From NCBI GenBank assembly GCA_018697195.1, contig CM031857.1, positions 89,860,923-89,924,922 of the forward strand: a stretch of 64,000 bases of DNA. The letters run 5' to 3'. Shown one piece after another: positions 1-12,539 of this stretch. The notes under the pieces were generated by a model. The model had not been told where the DNA came from. It did no database searches and saw nothing but the letters and a program-made list of their open reading frames with translations. A program made the position numbers and the translations under genes. Numbering within the stretch: position 1 is the first letter of the stretch; each line of letters begins with the position of its first letter. Source of the stretch: Certhia americana (taxonomy: Eukaryota > Chordata > Aves > Passeriformes > Certhiidae).

Positions 1-148
1 CTTTATTATTGAGCCATAGTCATCAATGAGCTTCAGGTATTTAATAATGTCGTGTCCAGTTTAAAGAAGAAAGACAATGGAATTCTGCCTTCTGCGTTTT
101 TTTTTTTGCTTTGTTTTTCAATTAAGCTTAGTCACAGCAGTAGTAGCT
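1..148. other. Unique non-coding sequence at window start
   Basis: AT-rich sequence with a T10 run near 100-109 and no recognisable element. It leads into the 16-bp tandem repeat that begins at 149. No splice-flanked open frame is visible. Confidence 0.5.
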
Positions 149-196
149 TTGTAGCTTTGTCAATTAGTAGCTTTGTCAATTAGTAGCTTTGTCACA
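149..196. repeat. Short 16-bp tandem repeat, three copies
   Basis: The unit TAGTAGCTTTGTCAAT is seen exactly at 165-180. A diverged copy precedes it (149-164, starting TTGTAG) and another follows (181-196, ending CACA instead of CAAT). The array is bracketed by the 10-mer GTCACAGCAG at 131-140 and 191-200, so a slightly larger unit may have been duplicated. It looks like recent slippage or a small segmental duplication. No function is suggested. Confidence 0.9.
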
Positions 197-200
197 GCAG

Positions 201-3200
201 ACAACTCCTGTCTTCTTTGTTTCGTCATTATAGAAAGGGAAGTTTGCATTCATTGGTAAAGTACAATATCCCATGGTATGGTTTGAAGTCCAGGCAGGTG
301 ACTCTTGTGGGAGGCAGGGTCTGCTGATTACACCTGCAGTGTTTGTGTTGGAGGGCAGGGTCTTGCACCCTCACTAGGCTTTTGTGACCATCCAACAAGA
401 AGACAATCTCTGATTATCAAATCTTTAAGTTCTACTAGTCAAGCTTGCGTATTACAGTGGTGTGCACATGTAAGAACATGCTTGATGGGAAAATCTATTT
501 GCAAATTTTTTTTGAAATTGAATTTTCATTATTTTACCACAATTTGACAGGTTTTTAAAAAGTTGCTTCCCTAGCCATTATTGCAGATATTATGTAGTAA
601 ATAAAAACACACTGCATTTTATCATTTTCTGTCTTTGATTTCATAGCACTTTGGTGAGCATTGGCAGTTCTGTTGTCCATTTCTGTGAGCGTTGTTACCC
701 GTCTGAATTTGACAGAAAGCAAAATCACACAACTTGAAAATCACATTTTGGCTATTATGGTTAACAACTGTGATTCTGTTCCCTTTGCTGGGGTTAATGA
801 GTAATGCTGGGGCAGTGGGTCTGCTGGGACAGAGTGGGTCTGTGAAAGTGTTTGCTTGGCCTTTTGACTGATGGCACAATTTTATCCTGGAAATCAATGC
901 AATGTGCTTGATCCTTACAAGGTTCATTACAGCGAAAGAAAGTCTGAACTAATCTGCTTTTAAAAAAAGCAGCAGGGGAGAATAATCCTCCTTGGAGCTG
1001 CTGATACAGCTGATTGCTGAGCAGTCCTGGAGACAAGAGTGCAGAACCTCTCTCTGTACTAAACAATAGATGGTACAATCCAGGCTAGAATCAAGCTTTT
1101 TGAGGCTGGTACAGAAGAGAAGAATTACATCCCTTTCTCTCTTGCGTTGTTCCTTGACAGCTTAGCTGCCTTGAAGAAAACAGAAGTGATTCTTTGTGAT
1201 ATATATATATTTCAGAAATTGCTGTAGATTTGCTGCCTGGGGCTTAAATGCAAATTACACTGTTTTACTAATGATTACCTTTCATTTTAGATAATGCAGT
1301 ATATAAAATAGGACATACCATTATGGGCTTTTTAGTTAGGAAGGAAGCTGCTGATTGTGAAGTGTAATGGCTGAGAGCCAAGGTCACAGACTTCAGTCTT
1401 GGCCAGATCCTTGGACCGATATGTTAGAATCACACCAGGGATCTGTTTCTGTGAGAGTTTTAATTAACCTTAGAAGACAGAGCAGTCAGCCTCAGTGTTG
1501 CTGTCATGCCTGTATTTTGCTTCTGCACCTTATACTTTGGAGAAGTCTTCTTTGCGTAGATGCTATTTTCTGAAATCAACACATGTTGTTCATCACTTGG
1601 GCAAAACTCTGTGGGGTTTGTATTTCTTTATCAGGTGTGTGCTCTTTCTTTTTCTGTAGTTTGTTGCAGACTTGGTCCATACAGACTGCTGAATGCCAGT
1701 GTAAGCGGGGGTGAACCAGCACCAGTGCAGTTTCTAGAGTTGTCCAAGATCATTCTTCAGAAACAATCCTGAAATACTGTAGGTGTTTTGAGGTACATGG
1801 TACACATCTTCAGTATGAGAGGCCTGGAAGTGGTGTGTACCTACTAATAAATGATTGAATAATATTTGGGATTCGACCAAAATATAATGGTGTGACCCAA
1901 TGCCTCTGTTTCAGCCTGTAAAAAACCAAGTCTTATTCTAAATGGTATTGCATATTTTGAGACATTCACATTAAAGCTGTATAAATGCAGAGTATGGTAT
2001 TAGACATTATAAAAGAGTCCAACTGCTGAAAGAGCACACTGGAAGAATGAAGGAAAGGAAATCCAACAACTGTGTGCCATCCCCAGAGAATAGAAAGGAG
2101 GCTAAGAGTGGTTTATAATGGTAGGTGCATTACTCACAAGGTTATAATTTATTGGCTTCTCTGTTTCCATTACCACTGTCGAATTGCTTGGGGAATTCAG
2201 GTTCTGTCAAAGTAAATGGCCCCCTTAGATTGTTGAGGCATTATGGTAAATCTGCCTTCTTTACTGAGTGTGGGGTTTGGGGTTTTTTGTAACCATTATT
2301 GCAGTTTATCACTTATTTTTTTTTTTCAGGAGTTCTTAAGATCTAATAGCCAGCTAAATACATGTGAGTCTTTAGTAATTTCTTCCCAAATCAGACGTCT
2401 TCCACTCCAGGTGCAAGCCTTATTGCTTATTTGCTCATAATACAAACTGAGAACAACATTTGCATGAAAAAGAAACAACCTAGTAAAACAAAACATGTCT
2501 CTCCTTTTTCCCAGGAGAGAGAACATGGCCGAAGTGATGGATAGGGATGTGGTGTGTTACCAGATGGGGTTGTAGGTACTGGTGGAGAGTAAGATGTGCA
2601 CATAAGGAAAATGATGTGTCAGCGTGCCTGAGCAAAGTGACGGATGGGCTGCACTCCCGTGTTGCAGCTCGTGTATCAGCTTTGCAGAGCTATTTCACTG
2701 TTTCAGGAGGAAGGCTGCCATTTGCTAGCCCGTGGCTTTACACAAGTTTTGCAAGCAGAGGGAACAGCGCTAATTTGCTAAATAAGCTTTTCAGCTACTC
2801 TGTAGAAATTCTCCAAAAGAGACATTCTGTCACTTTTTTAACAGTTCTGCCTCATCCTAGATGAGTTCATCCCTCATCCTAGGGTACAGTGGATTAAAGG
2901 AGTAGACCTCACAGTATTTCTCCGCTCCTGTTTTTTCCTTTATGGTGTCGATAAGGTGAAGATCCCACCCTGGGTCACCCAAGAGGAAGCAGATGGAGTC
3001 TGGCATTTATATATATTACAGCAGGAGAGGATTGTGTGGGGGACATGCTTTGTCTTGGGCAGAGGGTACTCTTCAGCTTCCCTTTTTAATGGTCAGACTT
3101 GCACAGACTGGAGTGCTGTTCAGCAGTGTGCCATGTACATAAACCCAGGGAGTTACCTTACTTTTGTTCATTCTCTTTGATTCATTTGCTTCTGATACTG

Positions 3201-5485
3201 TAGTTTCACTGATCAGTCCTTGAACTTGTCATAAAGCCATCCAAAAAGGAGTGATGTTCCACGTGTCAAAGGCTCTGATCTTGAGGATTTTCTTTTTGTC
3301 TGGCAGATGGCTAAAAATGTGTTTTGACACAGGAGATTAACTACCATACTAAAGGGTATTGTGAAAAATATAGCCAGAAGTATTTAAAACCCCAGCAGAT
3401 GAAGCTGTCTTCACAGAAATGAGTGAGCATAGGAGAGGGGATTGCTGAGGGGCTGTGTCAGAAAAATTCATCATTCACTGAGCACTTACACTTTCCAGAA
3501 AATGTGCCATTTGCAGGTGTCATCTTCACGTCCATTATGTTTTCCAGAAACAGAGTATTTTCACTTGCGATTTTTTTTGTATGATGATGTTATTTTACTT
3601 GCAAAGTAGAAAAATGTGTGATGGACCTGATGTGACCAAAGGGTGCCAAGTGCTGACAGTGGACTTTTTCTTCTGAATTGGGGTGGCCAGCAGTGGTTTA
3701 GTCACACCTAAAAAAGCTGTAGGACAGTGGAGAGGGCTTTGTGCCATTGGCCCCAAACCCTCCCTGTTAGTTTGTGTTGGTGTGACATGCCTCTGTAGGA
3801 CTCCTCTTGATGTCAAATGTGAATGCTAAGTTTAATCCCCGCACGTCATCCTTCTGAATGATTCATTACGAATGCTGGTAACGTTTAGCATATGTCAGGG
3901 TTGCATGTTCTGTAGCTGGTTACTCAAAGACAGATGGATATGCTTGCTCAACTCAGCCCTAAAGGTCTTGTGCACTTTTCAACCTTGGCAATTTTTGCCC
4001 AGCTGTCCTAAAGCTCTGCTGTGGTTTCAAGGCACATGCAGAACATGGTCACTGGTGTTCAGTGAGCTGAATGACCTTTCTGGGCTTCACATTTCCCAGT
4101 TGAAAACTTGCCCCAGTAGCACTAGCTCACCCTCATGTGCTTCTCAGTCTTCTGAAGGAAGCTGCCCTACAAGCACAGGATTATTACTAGAGAAGCTGGG
4201 TTTTGGGAAAATTGAAAAGTGCTGGCTTGTATACACTGAAGCTATGATGGTTGTTTTCTGTCGTTGTGTGGGGTTTGGCAGAGATGCTGCACTTTGTTTG
4301 CGGGGAGTGTCGGCACAGGGATGCAGTGATGTGTGCTGCACATGGACTGTAATAGTACACTGTATTCCTTGTTTCTAATCTTATCAGTTCGTGTTCAGGC
4401 AGACTCCTGGTTCTGGCTGGGTGCCCAGCAGGTCAGACTGGCTGCAGGCAGTGGCTGGTAGTGCTGGGTGCCTGTACTTGCAGGTCAGAGGGAGGCTGCG
4501 CATGTTCTTTCTAGTTGAAGCTGTGTCCGTACGATCAATAAGCTGCCACGTAAAGTGCTACGACAATATTTTATTTATGCCGTGGAGGATTTCTTTCTCT
4601 GAAAAGGTATTTTCTTATACTGTAGAGTTTTTTTTTGTCTGCTGTCTCATAATATTAGTTTAATAATCCCATTACAATTTCAGCTTGAAAAGGCTGGGTA
4701 GTTCTTGAGTTTTGCACTGTTGTCTTTGTACTGTCCCCTCTAATTTCACTATTCTGTTCAATATTTCAATATGCTGTTTCTCTTAAGAAACTGCTTAGAT
4801 TTCTAATAAAAACCATAGTTTACTATTGCACTTACTTCAGTGACCCACCTGAAATATTTTCAGCTGTGAGATGACACTTGTTTTTAAAGTTGTAGATCAG
4901 TCTTACTTAGAAGCCTTTCCTTCAGCTTCAGAAGGCACCAAAACTAATGTTTCACTCTGATTAATGTCTTTAAGCATTGCAACATTTTAATTGATAACCT
5001 CTAGAGCACTGAATTCATTCAGTGTTCTGGGACTTTGTGACTTCTATGGACCAAAACTGCTGGGGGTGCACGCAGTTTCAGCTTTCCAGCGTTCACTCAT
5101 CACATGTCAAGCTAAATTTCTGCAAGCATGTTCAATGCAGTCTTGTTAAAATCTGATATTTTACAACAGGTTTTCCCAATTTGCCATGAGCTGTTATGGG
5201 AAGAACCCAAGATCAGTTCTAATAGGACATGAGAGCCTGGACAAAGATAAACTGCAGGATTTGAGAAAGTTGCATGACCTTGGCGTTGCCCATGTTCCAC
5301 AGCAGCTGTGCTCCTGCAGCTGAGGAGGGAGAGGGAGTGACAGGGAAATACAGTGCCATCTGAAAGCTACCTATTTATCCCTAGTCTTGCACCAACCCAA
5401 ACTGCTCCTAATGACAGAAGCCTCTTGCTTGGAGTAACCTGGTACTTTGGCTGGAAAGTTACTGGTCTGACGATTAGCAAAAGCT
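201..5485. other. Unique non-coding sequence, no gene seen
   Basis: No recognised transposon, RNA gene or exon was found in this 5.3 kb. It contains the longest ATG-to-stop frame of the window (3872-4378, plus strand, 168 codons). That frame is rich in Cys, Ser and Trp, resembles no family I recognise, and has a length expected by chance in 64 kb. Minor items are an (AT)6 run at 1199-1210, exact POU octamers at 1248-1255 (ATGCAAAT) and 2458-2465 (reverse complement), and a 10-bp direct repeat CTCATCCTAG at 2851 and 2873. Confidence 0.55.
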
Positions 5486-5520
5486 AAAAAATAAAAAAAA
5501 AAAAAAAAAAAGAAAGAAAG
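5486..5520. repeat. Poly(A) tract with A19 core and (GAAA)n end
   Basis: A19 at 5493-5511 continues into GAAAGAAAG. This could be the tail of a plus-strand retroposed copy, but the sequence upstream matches no element I recognise and no target-site duplication was found. Simple slippage is the safer reading. Confidence 0.9.
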
Positions 5521-6709
5521 ATAATTAAACAATGGGAAAAATTTATTTCCAGTGCATGATGCAGATGGGCTTGGGAACAGGTTCTCCCCATGTACCAGCC
5601 CCATATCCTTTTTCTTTTGCCAGTTTGGATTCCTCTGACAGCTTGAGCCATGCCTTTTCCTGACTGTATGGGGTGGGGGGGGGTTGCTGATGCTCTAGTT
5701 TTACTCATTTGGCTCTGTTACCCTCTTCCTCAGCAGTAATGTTAAACTTGTTACCTCCTCTTTGTGGGAAGTTTTGTTTATGTTGCTAGAGGATTGCTGA
5801 AAAACCTTTAAAATTGTTCGAATAGCTTTAAAAAGAAAAACCCAGAGCATGTGCCTAATAATTTAATCTAATTGTCTTTGTATGTAATTTGAACGTTTTT
5901 ATTCCGTTGCAAAGAACAAACATTAATTTAATGATACATGCACATGAGATGGCTTCTTAGGGGAAGAACAGGAGGAGAGAGTATTACTTTTGGTATTAAA
6001 AAGACATTTTGTTTTCAAAAGCAGAGAGAAAAATGTAGAACATCTGGAATCAAGAATATTTTCTGCCTAGTCTTCTGAGCATAACTTCCATGGGTTCCAT
6101 AGAACTCGCAGCTTGTTAACTGGGGTGAACTCAGGTGATGGGCAGCTGGATACCTGCCCAAAGGAGGTGATGGAGCTCTTCAGGGTGTCAGTGGACGGAC
6201 TAGTCACCTGACACTGGGCTCAGTCTTTCACATCTGTGGGCCAGCTGTAGAGGGGTTAAATAGTGAAAAACTTGCTTGGCTTTGTCTTATAACTGGTTTC
6301 TGGCACTTTCAAAGCCTGGGTTGGCCCCTGCTGGAGTTTGGCTTCTTGTCCTGTCGGAGTGGTTGGGATTTTTGGTGTGACTGGTCTGTTTGCCTGTGGT
6401 TGACCGAGGGCAGGGGTTTCTGAGGGACACACATCCTCATGAACACTTTAAAGCTGTTTCTGCAGCAGGCCTCCATCTTGTCGCATTTTGGAAACGGGAG
6501 GTTTAGCTGTCTGGTTCACAGCACTGGGTGCCAGGAAGGAAAGGAAGGCTGTGGGATTTGCTAATTAAAAAAAGGGAGAGATGGAACTGTTTTCTTTCAC
6601 CATGGTGTTTGCATATTATAATTTGACTCAGAAATGTTGAGGAATTTTTGTCTGCTTGCAGTGGCAGTGGGACAAAGGTGCAAACCCCTTTCCTTTGCAG
6701 CAGTCAGCC
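5521..6709. other. Unique non-coding sequence with G-rich run
   Basis: No gene is seen. The stretch 5670-5683 is nearly pure G (GGGGT then nine G). The segment 6090-6250 is GC-richer and mildly CR1-like in style, but I could not align it to CR1 landmarks, so it is left unclassified. Confidence 0.5.
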
Positions 6710-6731
6710 TTTTTTTTTTTTTTTTTTTTTT
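6710..6731. repeat. Poly(T) tract, T22
   Basis: Twenty-two consecutive T. On the minus strand this is poly(A), which would mark the tail of a minus-strand retrocopy lying to its right. The sequence after 6731 is not recognisable as a processed gene or LINE, so it is treated as a homopolymer. Confidence 0.9.
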
Positions 6732-7499
6732 AAAGATACCATAAGAATTTGTGGTAGGGAGGAATTTGTCCCTCATGTTGGCTGTCAACAGGAATATGAT
6801 TTATCAGACAAGTGAAACTAATGCTGTATATGGTTAAGGAGTGTCTTTCTATGCACAAAAATGGTATTTATGAGAAGAGGTTGCTTCTTAGTCATTGCTT
6901 AGAGTGTCTTTCCACTGCTACAGCAACAAGCACAAGAGTCTGATTATTCAGGCAAGTTAGCATTAATTTTTTTCCAAGGTTTTTGAAAATCTGATGCAAA
7001 CCAATATGAATTTTCCATTGCTAATTTTAGAGTGGTCTGCTTGTATAAGATAACAAATCCTGGTTTTACTTTAAAGAGAAAGTATTTTAACAGAAGGCTG
7101 GCAAGATTGTTATCAAAATGCTAATGATCATTTCTCCTACAGTCTCAGTTATTTTCAGAGGGAGGACCAGAATAGATACATAATCTGAATAATATTGATT
7201 TTAATATGTATTACTGTCTCATTAAGCTGTTACAGTCTTTCCCCTTCTGGACAAAGGTTCGTTAATTGCTGCAGTTGATGTATCATTAAATGGGTTTAGG
7301 TGCAAGATGAGTAGAGGGAAAGAAAGATTTAAAATGTTGACTGTACAGTAGTGGATGGACCTTTGGGTTAAGATATTATGGCCCTAACCAAATGAAGGGG
7401 ACATTGCTGTGTTTGATGTGCTGCCTGCTGATTGCTTTCCCTGCAACAGCCAAGAAGTCAGCCAAACACAGGCACTATCGTATTTACTTTCCTAAATGA
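6732..7499. other. Unique AT-rich non-coding sequence
   Basis: No gene or recognisable repeat. The sequence is AT-rich with low redundancy and leads into the candidate conserved block at 7500. Confidence 0.5.
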
Positions 7500-7830
7500 T
7501 CCTTTCAGTAAATATTATTGAACATGTTTATTTGTGGATTACTTTCAGGCCAATTCCATTTAAAAACTCCTCTGTGACTTACTATAAAAAGATGTGATTT
7601 TATAAATTTACTTATTAATTTCTAAATTAATTCTGAAACAGCTTTAACAGCTTTTAGCAGGCTGCCTCTTTACTGGCTGCCTTCATATGTGTTTTGAAAT
7701 GCTTTTATTTCGGCTTTTACCAGGTTTACAATATTGTCATCCTTATAAGCAAATCAATATGTTTCATTTCCAATAACAGCAATAATTTATGAATTTGTAA
7801 TTATTTTAATGCAGTGAAGTAGAAGGAATT
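7500..7830. promoter_or_regulatory. Candidate conserved non-coding element (AT-rich)
   Basis: This 330-bp block is strongly AT-rich but not simple repeat. It has several TTAATT and TTATTAAT homeodomain-like cores (about 7610-7640), AATAATTTATGAATT near 7783, and few homopolymers. That texture is typical of vertebrate enhancer-type conserved elements. The call is inference from texture only; no alignment was possible, and it could be neutral AT-rich sequence. Confidence 0.3.
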
Positions 7831-10762
7831 AGAAAGAAGTAGAAGGAAGATTTTGTTTTGATTGTGTTTTGATTGACTTCAACTTACATTTAGTTGTCTG
7901 CAAACACAATTCATTCAAATATAGGTATGTGTACTATAGATCTATATATCTATATCTGTCTATTTATCTGTCTCCCTGAGTGTATATTTTTAGATGGCTT
8001 GTTCCATGCATTTTCCTGTCTGGATCTAGTAAACTGTTCATTATTGTCAGACATGGGTGTGTGTTGTGTCACAGCTCAGTGGCTGGTCGGGCCACATCTC
8101 TGGACATGTGCCCATGGGAACGAACCCCTGTTGCAGAGCACATGTCCTCGAGGGATCACAGGAGTGCACACACGCAGCCTCCTCTTGCACCTCAAAAACA
8201 CAAATCTGTGCTTGTCACATGAGGGAGAAGGGATGTCCAGCAAGGTGTTGACTGGAGAGGAGGTGGGGGAATGGGTCCTGGTGTGCTGCAAGGCACCTGT
8301 TCTTCCAGGATGCTGATGCTCGTTGCTGAGCCTCCTTGTGATTTCGTGCTATAATGTCACGAGATGAGACACAGAAATAGCACAGAGTTTCCTGGCAGAA
8401 GTGTGATCTGCAGCATGTTGAGTGGGCACAATGCATCAGTGCCAGGGCTGCTGCTGCTCGGCCAGCTCTGTGTAGGGAGGGTGCAGTGCTGTGGAAGAGG
8501 CAGGCGAGGACATCTTTGTGTTCAGTCCAGAGCATCTTGCATTTCAGCCAAGAGTTTTTATGTGGAGAGCCCCATTCTTTTGCATATGCTCTTTCTAAAA
8601 CAAATCATAACTCCCCCTGGGAGAACAGAGTCATACACACACGTCATAAAATACAGTAAAATAGTTGACAACCATGAGATGAAATTTTTTGCTTATTCTC
8701 TTCTGCTGTGTAGGTAATTATGGTGTTAGATCTTAGTGGGAAACATCTGATTATTTATATTTCACAGTCATGCAGCAATGTAAAATCTGAACCAATTGTA
8801 CCTTTTTAACAATTAGTACATTTTTTGTAAAAGAAAAGCATGTTACCTTTGATCTGTATTGCAGAAGGAAAAACTCATTTTTTCCTAGTTAGAGTTTAAT
8901 CTGTTCTTTTGATAAACACAGGATTTCCTTTCATGTGCAGTTAGTCTCACTTCTGTCTGAGTGTAAACTTCCATGATGGTTGCAACTATTAAAAATAATT
9001 CAACACATTTTTAATAAGGGACTGTGGAGGTTTTATGAAATGTAATAATATTGTTCAGCCAGGGAGAGGTCATTTTGTGCTTCCTAATAAACAAAAACTC
9101 AATGGCCAGGGTTGAGTGGCCAACTCCCCCTCATCCCTGGCTTCTAAAACCAGGAAGCAAGTAGCTAAAGGGAAGGTTGGTGTCTTCCTCCCTTTGTCTG
9201 ATCAGCAGCACATTACAAGAAGTACAGAGGTATTCTGAGCCACAAGGTGCTCAAGAACCACATTTGCTTTCCAGTTTCTCCACTTTTGATGTTTGTTTCA
9301 TATGAATTTTGTACTGTTGAAATCGCTGTTGCTAAGAATTGGTTTTTCCTGTTGTATTAAAAAAACCCAATCCAACAAGATACAGCACTGAATTTGCTGC
9401 CTTGTGCAGTGTGTAGAGCTGAGAGACAAGACCTGTCTACCCCCACAAATGACAGCAGGAAATAGGTTTGGTGTCTCAAGTCACTGTGATTGTCTGGGGG
9501 ATTCGGGGGCGTTTGTTGTGCTGTTTAATGCATCTCTTCTCTCAACTGTTTCACCCACCTTTAAAAAGATACAAAAAACAGGAATACCAGAAGCAAAGTG
9601 CTTAGTTGGTAGTGGTAACAGAAGATTCAGCAAAGGATCTGTGTCATCCTGTCCTTCCTACAGTGCTTCATCACCATTTGCAGACATCCAGCAGTCAGGA
9701 GTGGGCAGGAACAGTCTGTCCAGGAGCTGGGCTCTGGCTCTTCTGTCCTCTTTCTCTCTCCACATGAATCCTCACTTTTCAGTGGGCTAGGGCATCTGCC
9801 TGTGCCTTCACTCCTGCTTGTTGAATTTTTAATCTCCTGAATTGGCACATCCTCTCTAGTCTGTATTGCAGAACCCAGCTTTCGGGATGAGCATCATCAC
9901 CTTTTTTTCTGTGTGATGAGCTCAGAGAAGGACCCAGAAGATCAGCTCCTTCCACGTGGATGATTTAGTGCTCCATGAGTCACTGGTGATGCTAGTGGTC
10001 AGGGATCCTGGGAGAGGGGGATGCTTGGCAGTAGCTAATGACAGGATGACTGTATCATGTATAGTCATGCTGAAAGGCAGCACAGGGCTGGGCAGAAAAA
10101 ATGAGAGAGGATCATTTTGGATATTTGGTTTCCTGTGGGAGTAGGGCTTGTGTGATAGCCTAATCTTAAAAATATGAGGGGAGTGTTTAGGGAGCATTTG
10201 CCCTGGAAGCATTGTAGGTTGGTGTTCAAGTTCAGTCAATAATATCGCTAATATTATTTGGAGACCATGCTGAACTTTTAAAGTCTTTATACCCTGTTCT
10301 CTGAGCTCAGAAATCTCTGCTTCACCAGGGACATGATCAGCTGTTGCTGATGAGCATCTTCCTCATTGCTACAGCAAGAAAGGAGTTGGTGGGCTTTTAC
10401 CATGGTGTATTTGTCATCAAATTTACACTCCCTAGACTCAGCCTGCTTTCATATACGCCACCACCTACTTAGAAAACAGAGACAGGGGCAGCTATCTCCA
10501 GCCAGTGAACATAGGAGGAGAATTCAGGGTGCACAGAGGTGACAATAAAAGGGACATAGTACTGAGGAGAAGAGGGGATATTCCCAATGGCTGTTGTTCT
10601 TCAGTTCTTTGTAGTTCTTTGTTATTTATCAAATGAGGCTTAGAAATTCCAGGAGGTATTCCATTTGTTCCAGCCTCCTTCATGTGTTTTGGCTTTTTGT
10701 TAGTTAGATTTTATACAAAACAGAAATTTAAGTTCTTCCATTCTCAAGACCTTCAAGTGAAG
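7831..10762. other. Unique non-coding sequence, tetranucleotide patch
   Basis: An imperfect (TCTA)n/(TCTG)n patch lies at 7934-7974. Overlapping frames around 7.9-8.7 kb on both strands, up to 140 codons, reflect a moderately GC-rich stretch with few stops. None matches a protein family I recognise, and no convincing splice pair was seen. An A/C-rich tract sits at about 9357-9380. No gene is supported. Confidence 0.5.
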
Positions 10763-10990
10763 AGAATGAGTTAACCTTAAGTTGCACTAGGAGAGGTTCA
10801 GATTAGATATTAGGAAAAAAAATTCACTGAAAGAGTGGTTAGGCATTGGAGTGAATGGAGTCACCATCTCTGGAAGTGTTCAAGAGGCATCTGAATGTAT
10901 CACTTGGGGATGTGGTTTAGGGGTGATTATGGTGGTGTCGGGTGAATAATCTTGAAGATCTCGTCTAACCTTGATGATCCTATGAGTCTC
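10763..10990 (+). mobile_element. CR1 LINE, 3' end fragment
   Basis: This is the terminal non-coding part and 3' end of a CR1 retrotransposon in plus orientation. Recognisable CR1 landmarks occur in order: the 'GATTAGATATTAGGAAAAAA' segment, 'TTCACTGAAAGAGTGGTTAGGCATTGG', 'GGAGTCACCATCTCTGGAAGTGTTCAAGAGGC', 'ACTTGGGGATGTGGTTTAGGGGTG', and a closing 'GATGATCCTATGAG'. The copy is 5'-truncated, as nearly all CR1 copies are. It lacks about 20 bp of the usual 'AACAGGCTGCCCAGGGAAGTGG' stretch just after GCATTGG, which points to an internal deletion. It is inactive. Confidence 0.9.
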
Positions 10991-12539
10991 TCAGCAATAC
11001 TCTGCATGTAGCGGGTAGTTGCTACCCTAGAAGCCCTGACAGAGAGGGCTTTTCCTATTTAAGTTGATTGTTTGAGAATTAATTCATCTGATTATGAAAA
11101 CTGTGGTGAAAGAGGGGTGGCTTTCTTAGGATCTTGGATGTAGAAGAAGCATATTTCCTTTAATACTCTCCATAGCTATCGTCGGGGAGGCTTTTTGTTG
11201 ATGCAGGGGCTGGGGTGAAAAGAGTCTGAGCTCAGAGTTGAAATTAGAGATAGCAGGAAATAGGATAGATTTGAGGTTCCTCAGCTGGTCTGATGCTTTT
11301 GATGAGTATGTGCTTCTTTGATTGAGTCAGCTCATGAGTTTTGGATAGTGATGCCAATTCCCCAAATCAGTGATTTCTGTTCAGTGCTGGTGAAATAAAT
11401 AGAAGCTAAACACTGAGCACAGACTGTGGTCAGCCTGAAGTTGTCTCATTGGTGTGTAAACTCAAAGCAATTGGCAGTGAGCAGATAAAGACCAGAATGA
11501 ATCTCAGGTAAAACAGTAAAGGTTACTTTGGGGGGTGTTTTGGTGTTTTTTTTTTCCCTCCCCTGAAAAGTTTAAAAGAGCATTAAAAGAGAAAAAAATA
11601 ACAATATTTCATTTTTTGATGTCATGTAGCTGTAGACCAAGAAAATAATAGTATGGGGAGATTTTTGATCCTTGTAATGTTCAGTATCATAGCTGTTTAG
11701 TAACTTTGTCTAAGTGAGCTTCAAATAGATACTCTGGTTTTTGTGGCTTTTTTCAGTAATTAATGAAGGAATGTGAGTAATCTGCTACTTGGCAGATCTG
11801 CTCTTTAGGACTCTGACTCTGTTTGGTGGGAGGTGTGAGAAATCACTACGATAGTAAGTAGCAGTATCGTAGCACCTCAGTTAGAACCATTTCCCAGAGT
11901 GTTGCTGGAAGGCAATATTGTCCTTCCTAGGAAGAAAAGCTTGAGAAATATCATTCAAGTAGCTTTGCTTCATTGACCTGGTGAAAATATTATTCAAAAT
12001 AATGCTTTGCACAGATGGAGTTGCTGTATTACTTCACTGTAGGTCTGTCAGGTGTTACTGTTTTCTGCTCTGTGTTCCATGAATAGATTTGCTTTTTCCT
12101 TCTTATTTCATGTGTTTGCTTTCTTTGCACATGCAAGAAGCAAAAGGAAGCAATTTTGCCAGGAATTAAGATCTCGTGTGGAGGCTGTGTCCTCCTCACC
12201 ATGTTCCCTGTGGGTTCAGGACATGAAGGGGTTTGCTCCTATTGGGGTGTGGGAGGATGCATTGTGTTTTCACTCAGGCTTGATGAGAAGTGGCAGCTAA
12301 GGAAACCTCCATGGCCCACTCTGTTTCCCTGTGGTATCCTGTGCTGCCAGTGCTCCTTGCTGCTTACAGCTGCCTGGGCAGCAGCAGCTCAATGACCCCA
12401 TTGCCATCTGCCCTTGCCATTGTCTCTGCTCCACTGCCATCACCCCTTCGTCCCAGGATCCTCTCTGTGGGGCAGCAGACAGCCTGTGGAGCAGAGTGGT
12501 TTCTGAGCTTTGACGTTCCCTATTTATCTTGAGTGTGAG
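10991..12539. other. Unique non-coding sequence between two CR1 copies
   Basis: It contains a T/G-rich tract (11525-11562), a bulged stem-loop (11830-11878), and a GC-richer patch (12160-12530) with few stops in several frames. The patch lies directly upstream of the CR1 fragment. It does not match CR1 5' sequence that I recognise, and no protein similarity was seen. Confidence 0.5.
11830..11878. other. Bulged stem-loop
   Basis: An inner stem pairs CTACGATA (11846-11853) with TATCGTAG (11865-11872) around an 11-nt loop. An outer stem pairs GAGGTG (11830-11835) with CACCTC (11873-11878). The 3' arm is continuous and the 5' arm has a 10-nt bulge. This gives 14 perfect pairs in 49 nt. Function is unknown, and the arm is too interrupted for a typical pre-miRNA. 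Confidence 0.6.

Noticed and set aside
3872..4378. Longest ATG-to-stop frame, 168 codons, plus strand
   Set aside because: A frame of this length is expected about once by chance in 64 kb read six ways. The translation has no recognisable domain, and no promoter or splice context was found.
5371..5604. Frame with a long Phe run resembling a transmembrane helix
   Set aside because: It is the minus-strand translation of the poly(A) tract at 5486-5520.
6090..6250. Possible CR1 piece (GGAGGTGATGGAGCTC)
   Set aside because: Flanking CR1 landmarks are absent and the order does not match.
5486..6731. Poly(A) and poly(T) tracts as possible tails of processed pseudogenes
   Set aside because: No gene-like sequence or target-site duplication is visible beside either tract.
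7894..8535. Stack of overlapping open frames on both strands
   Set aside because: These are explained by a locally GC-richer stretch with few stops. The translations conflict and none resembles a family.
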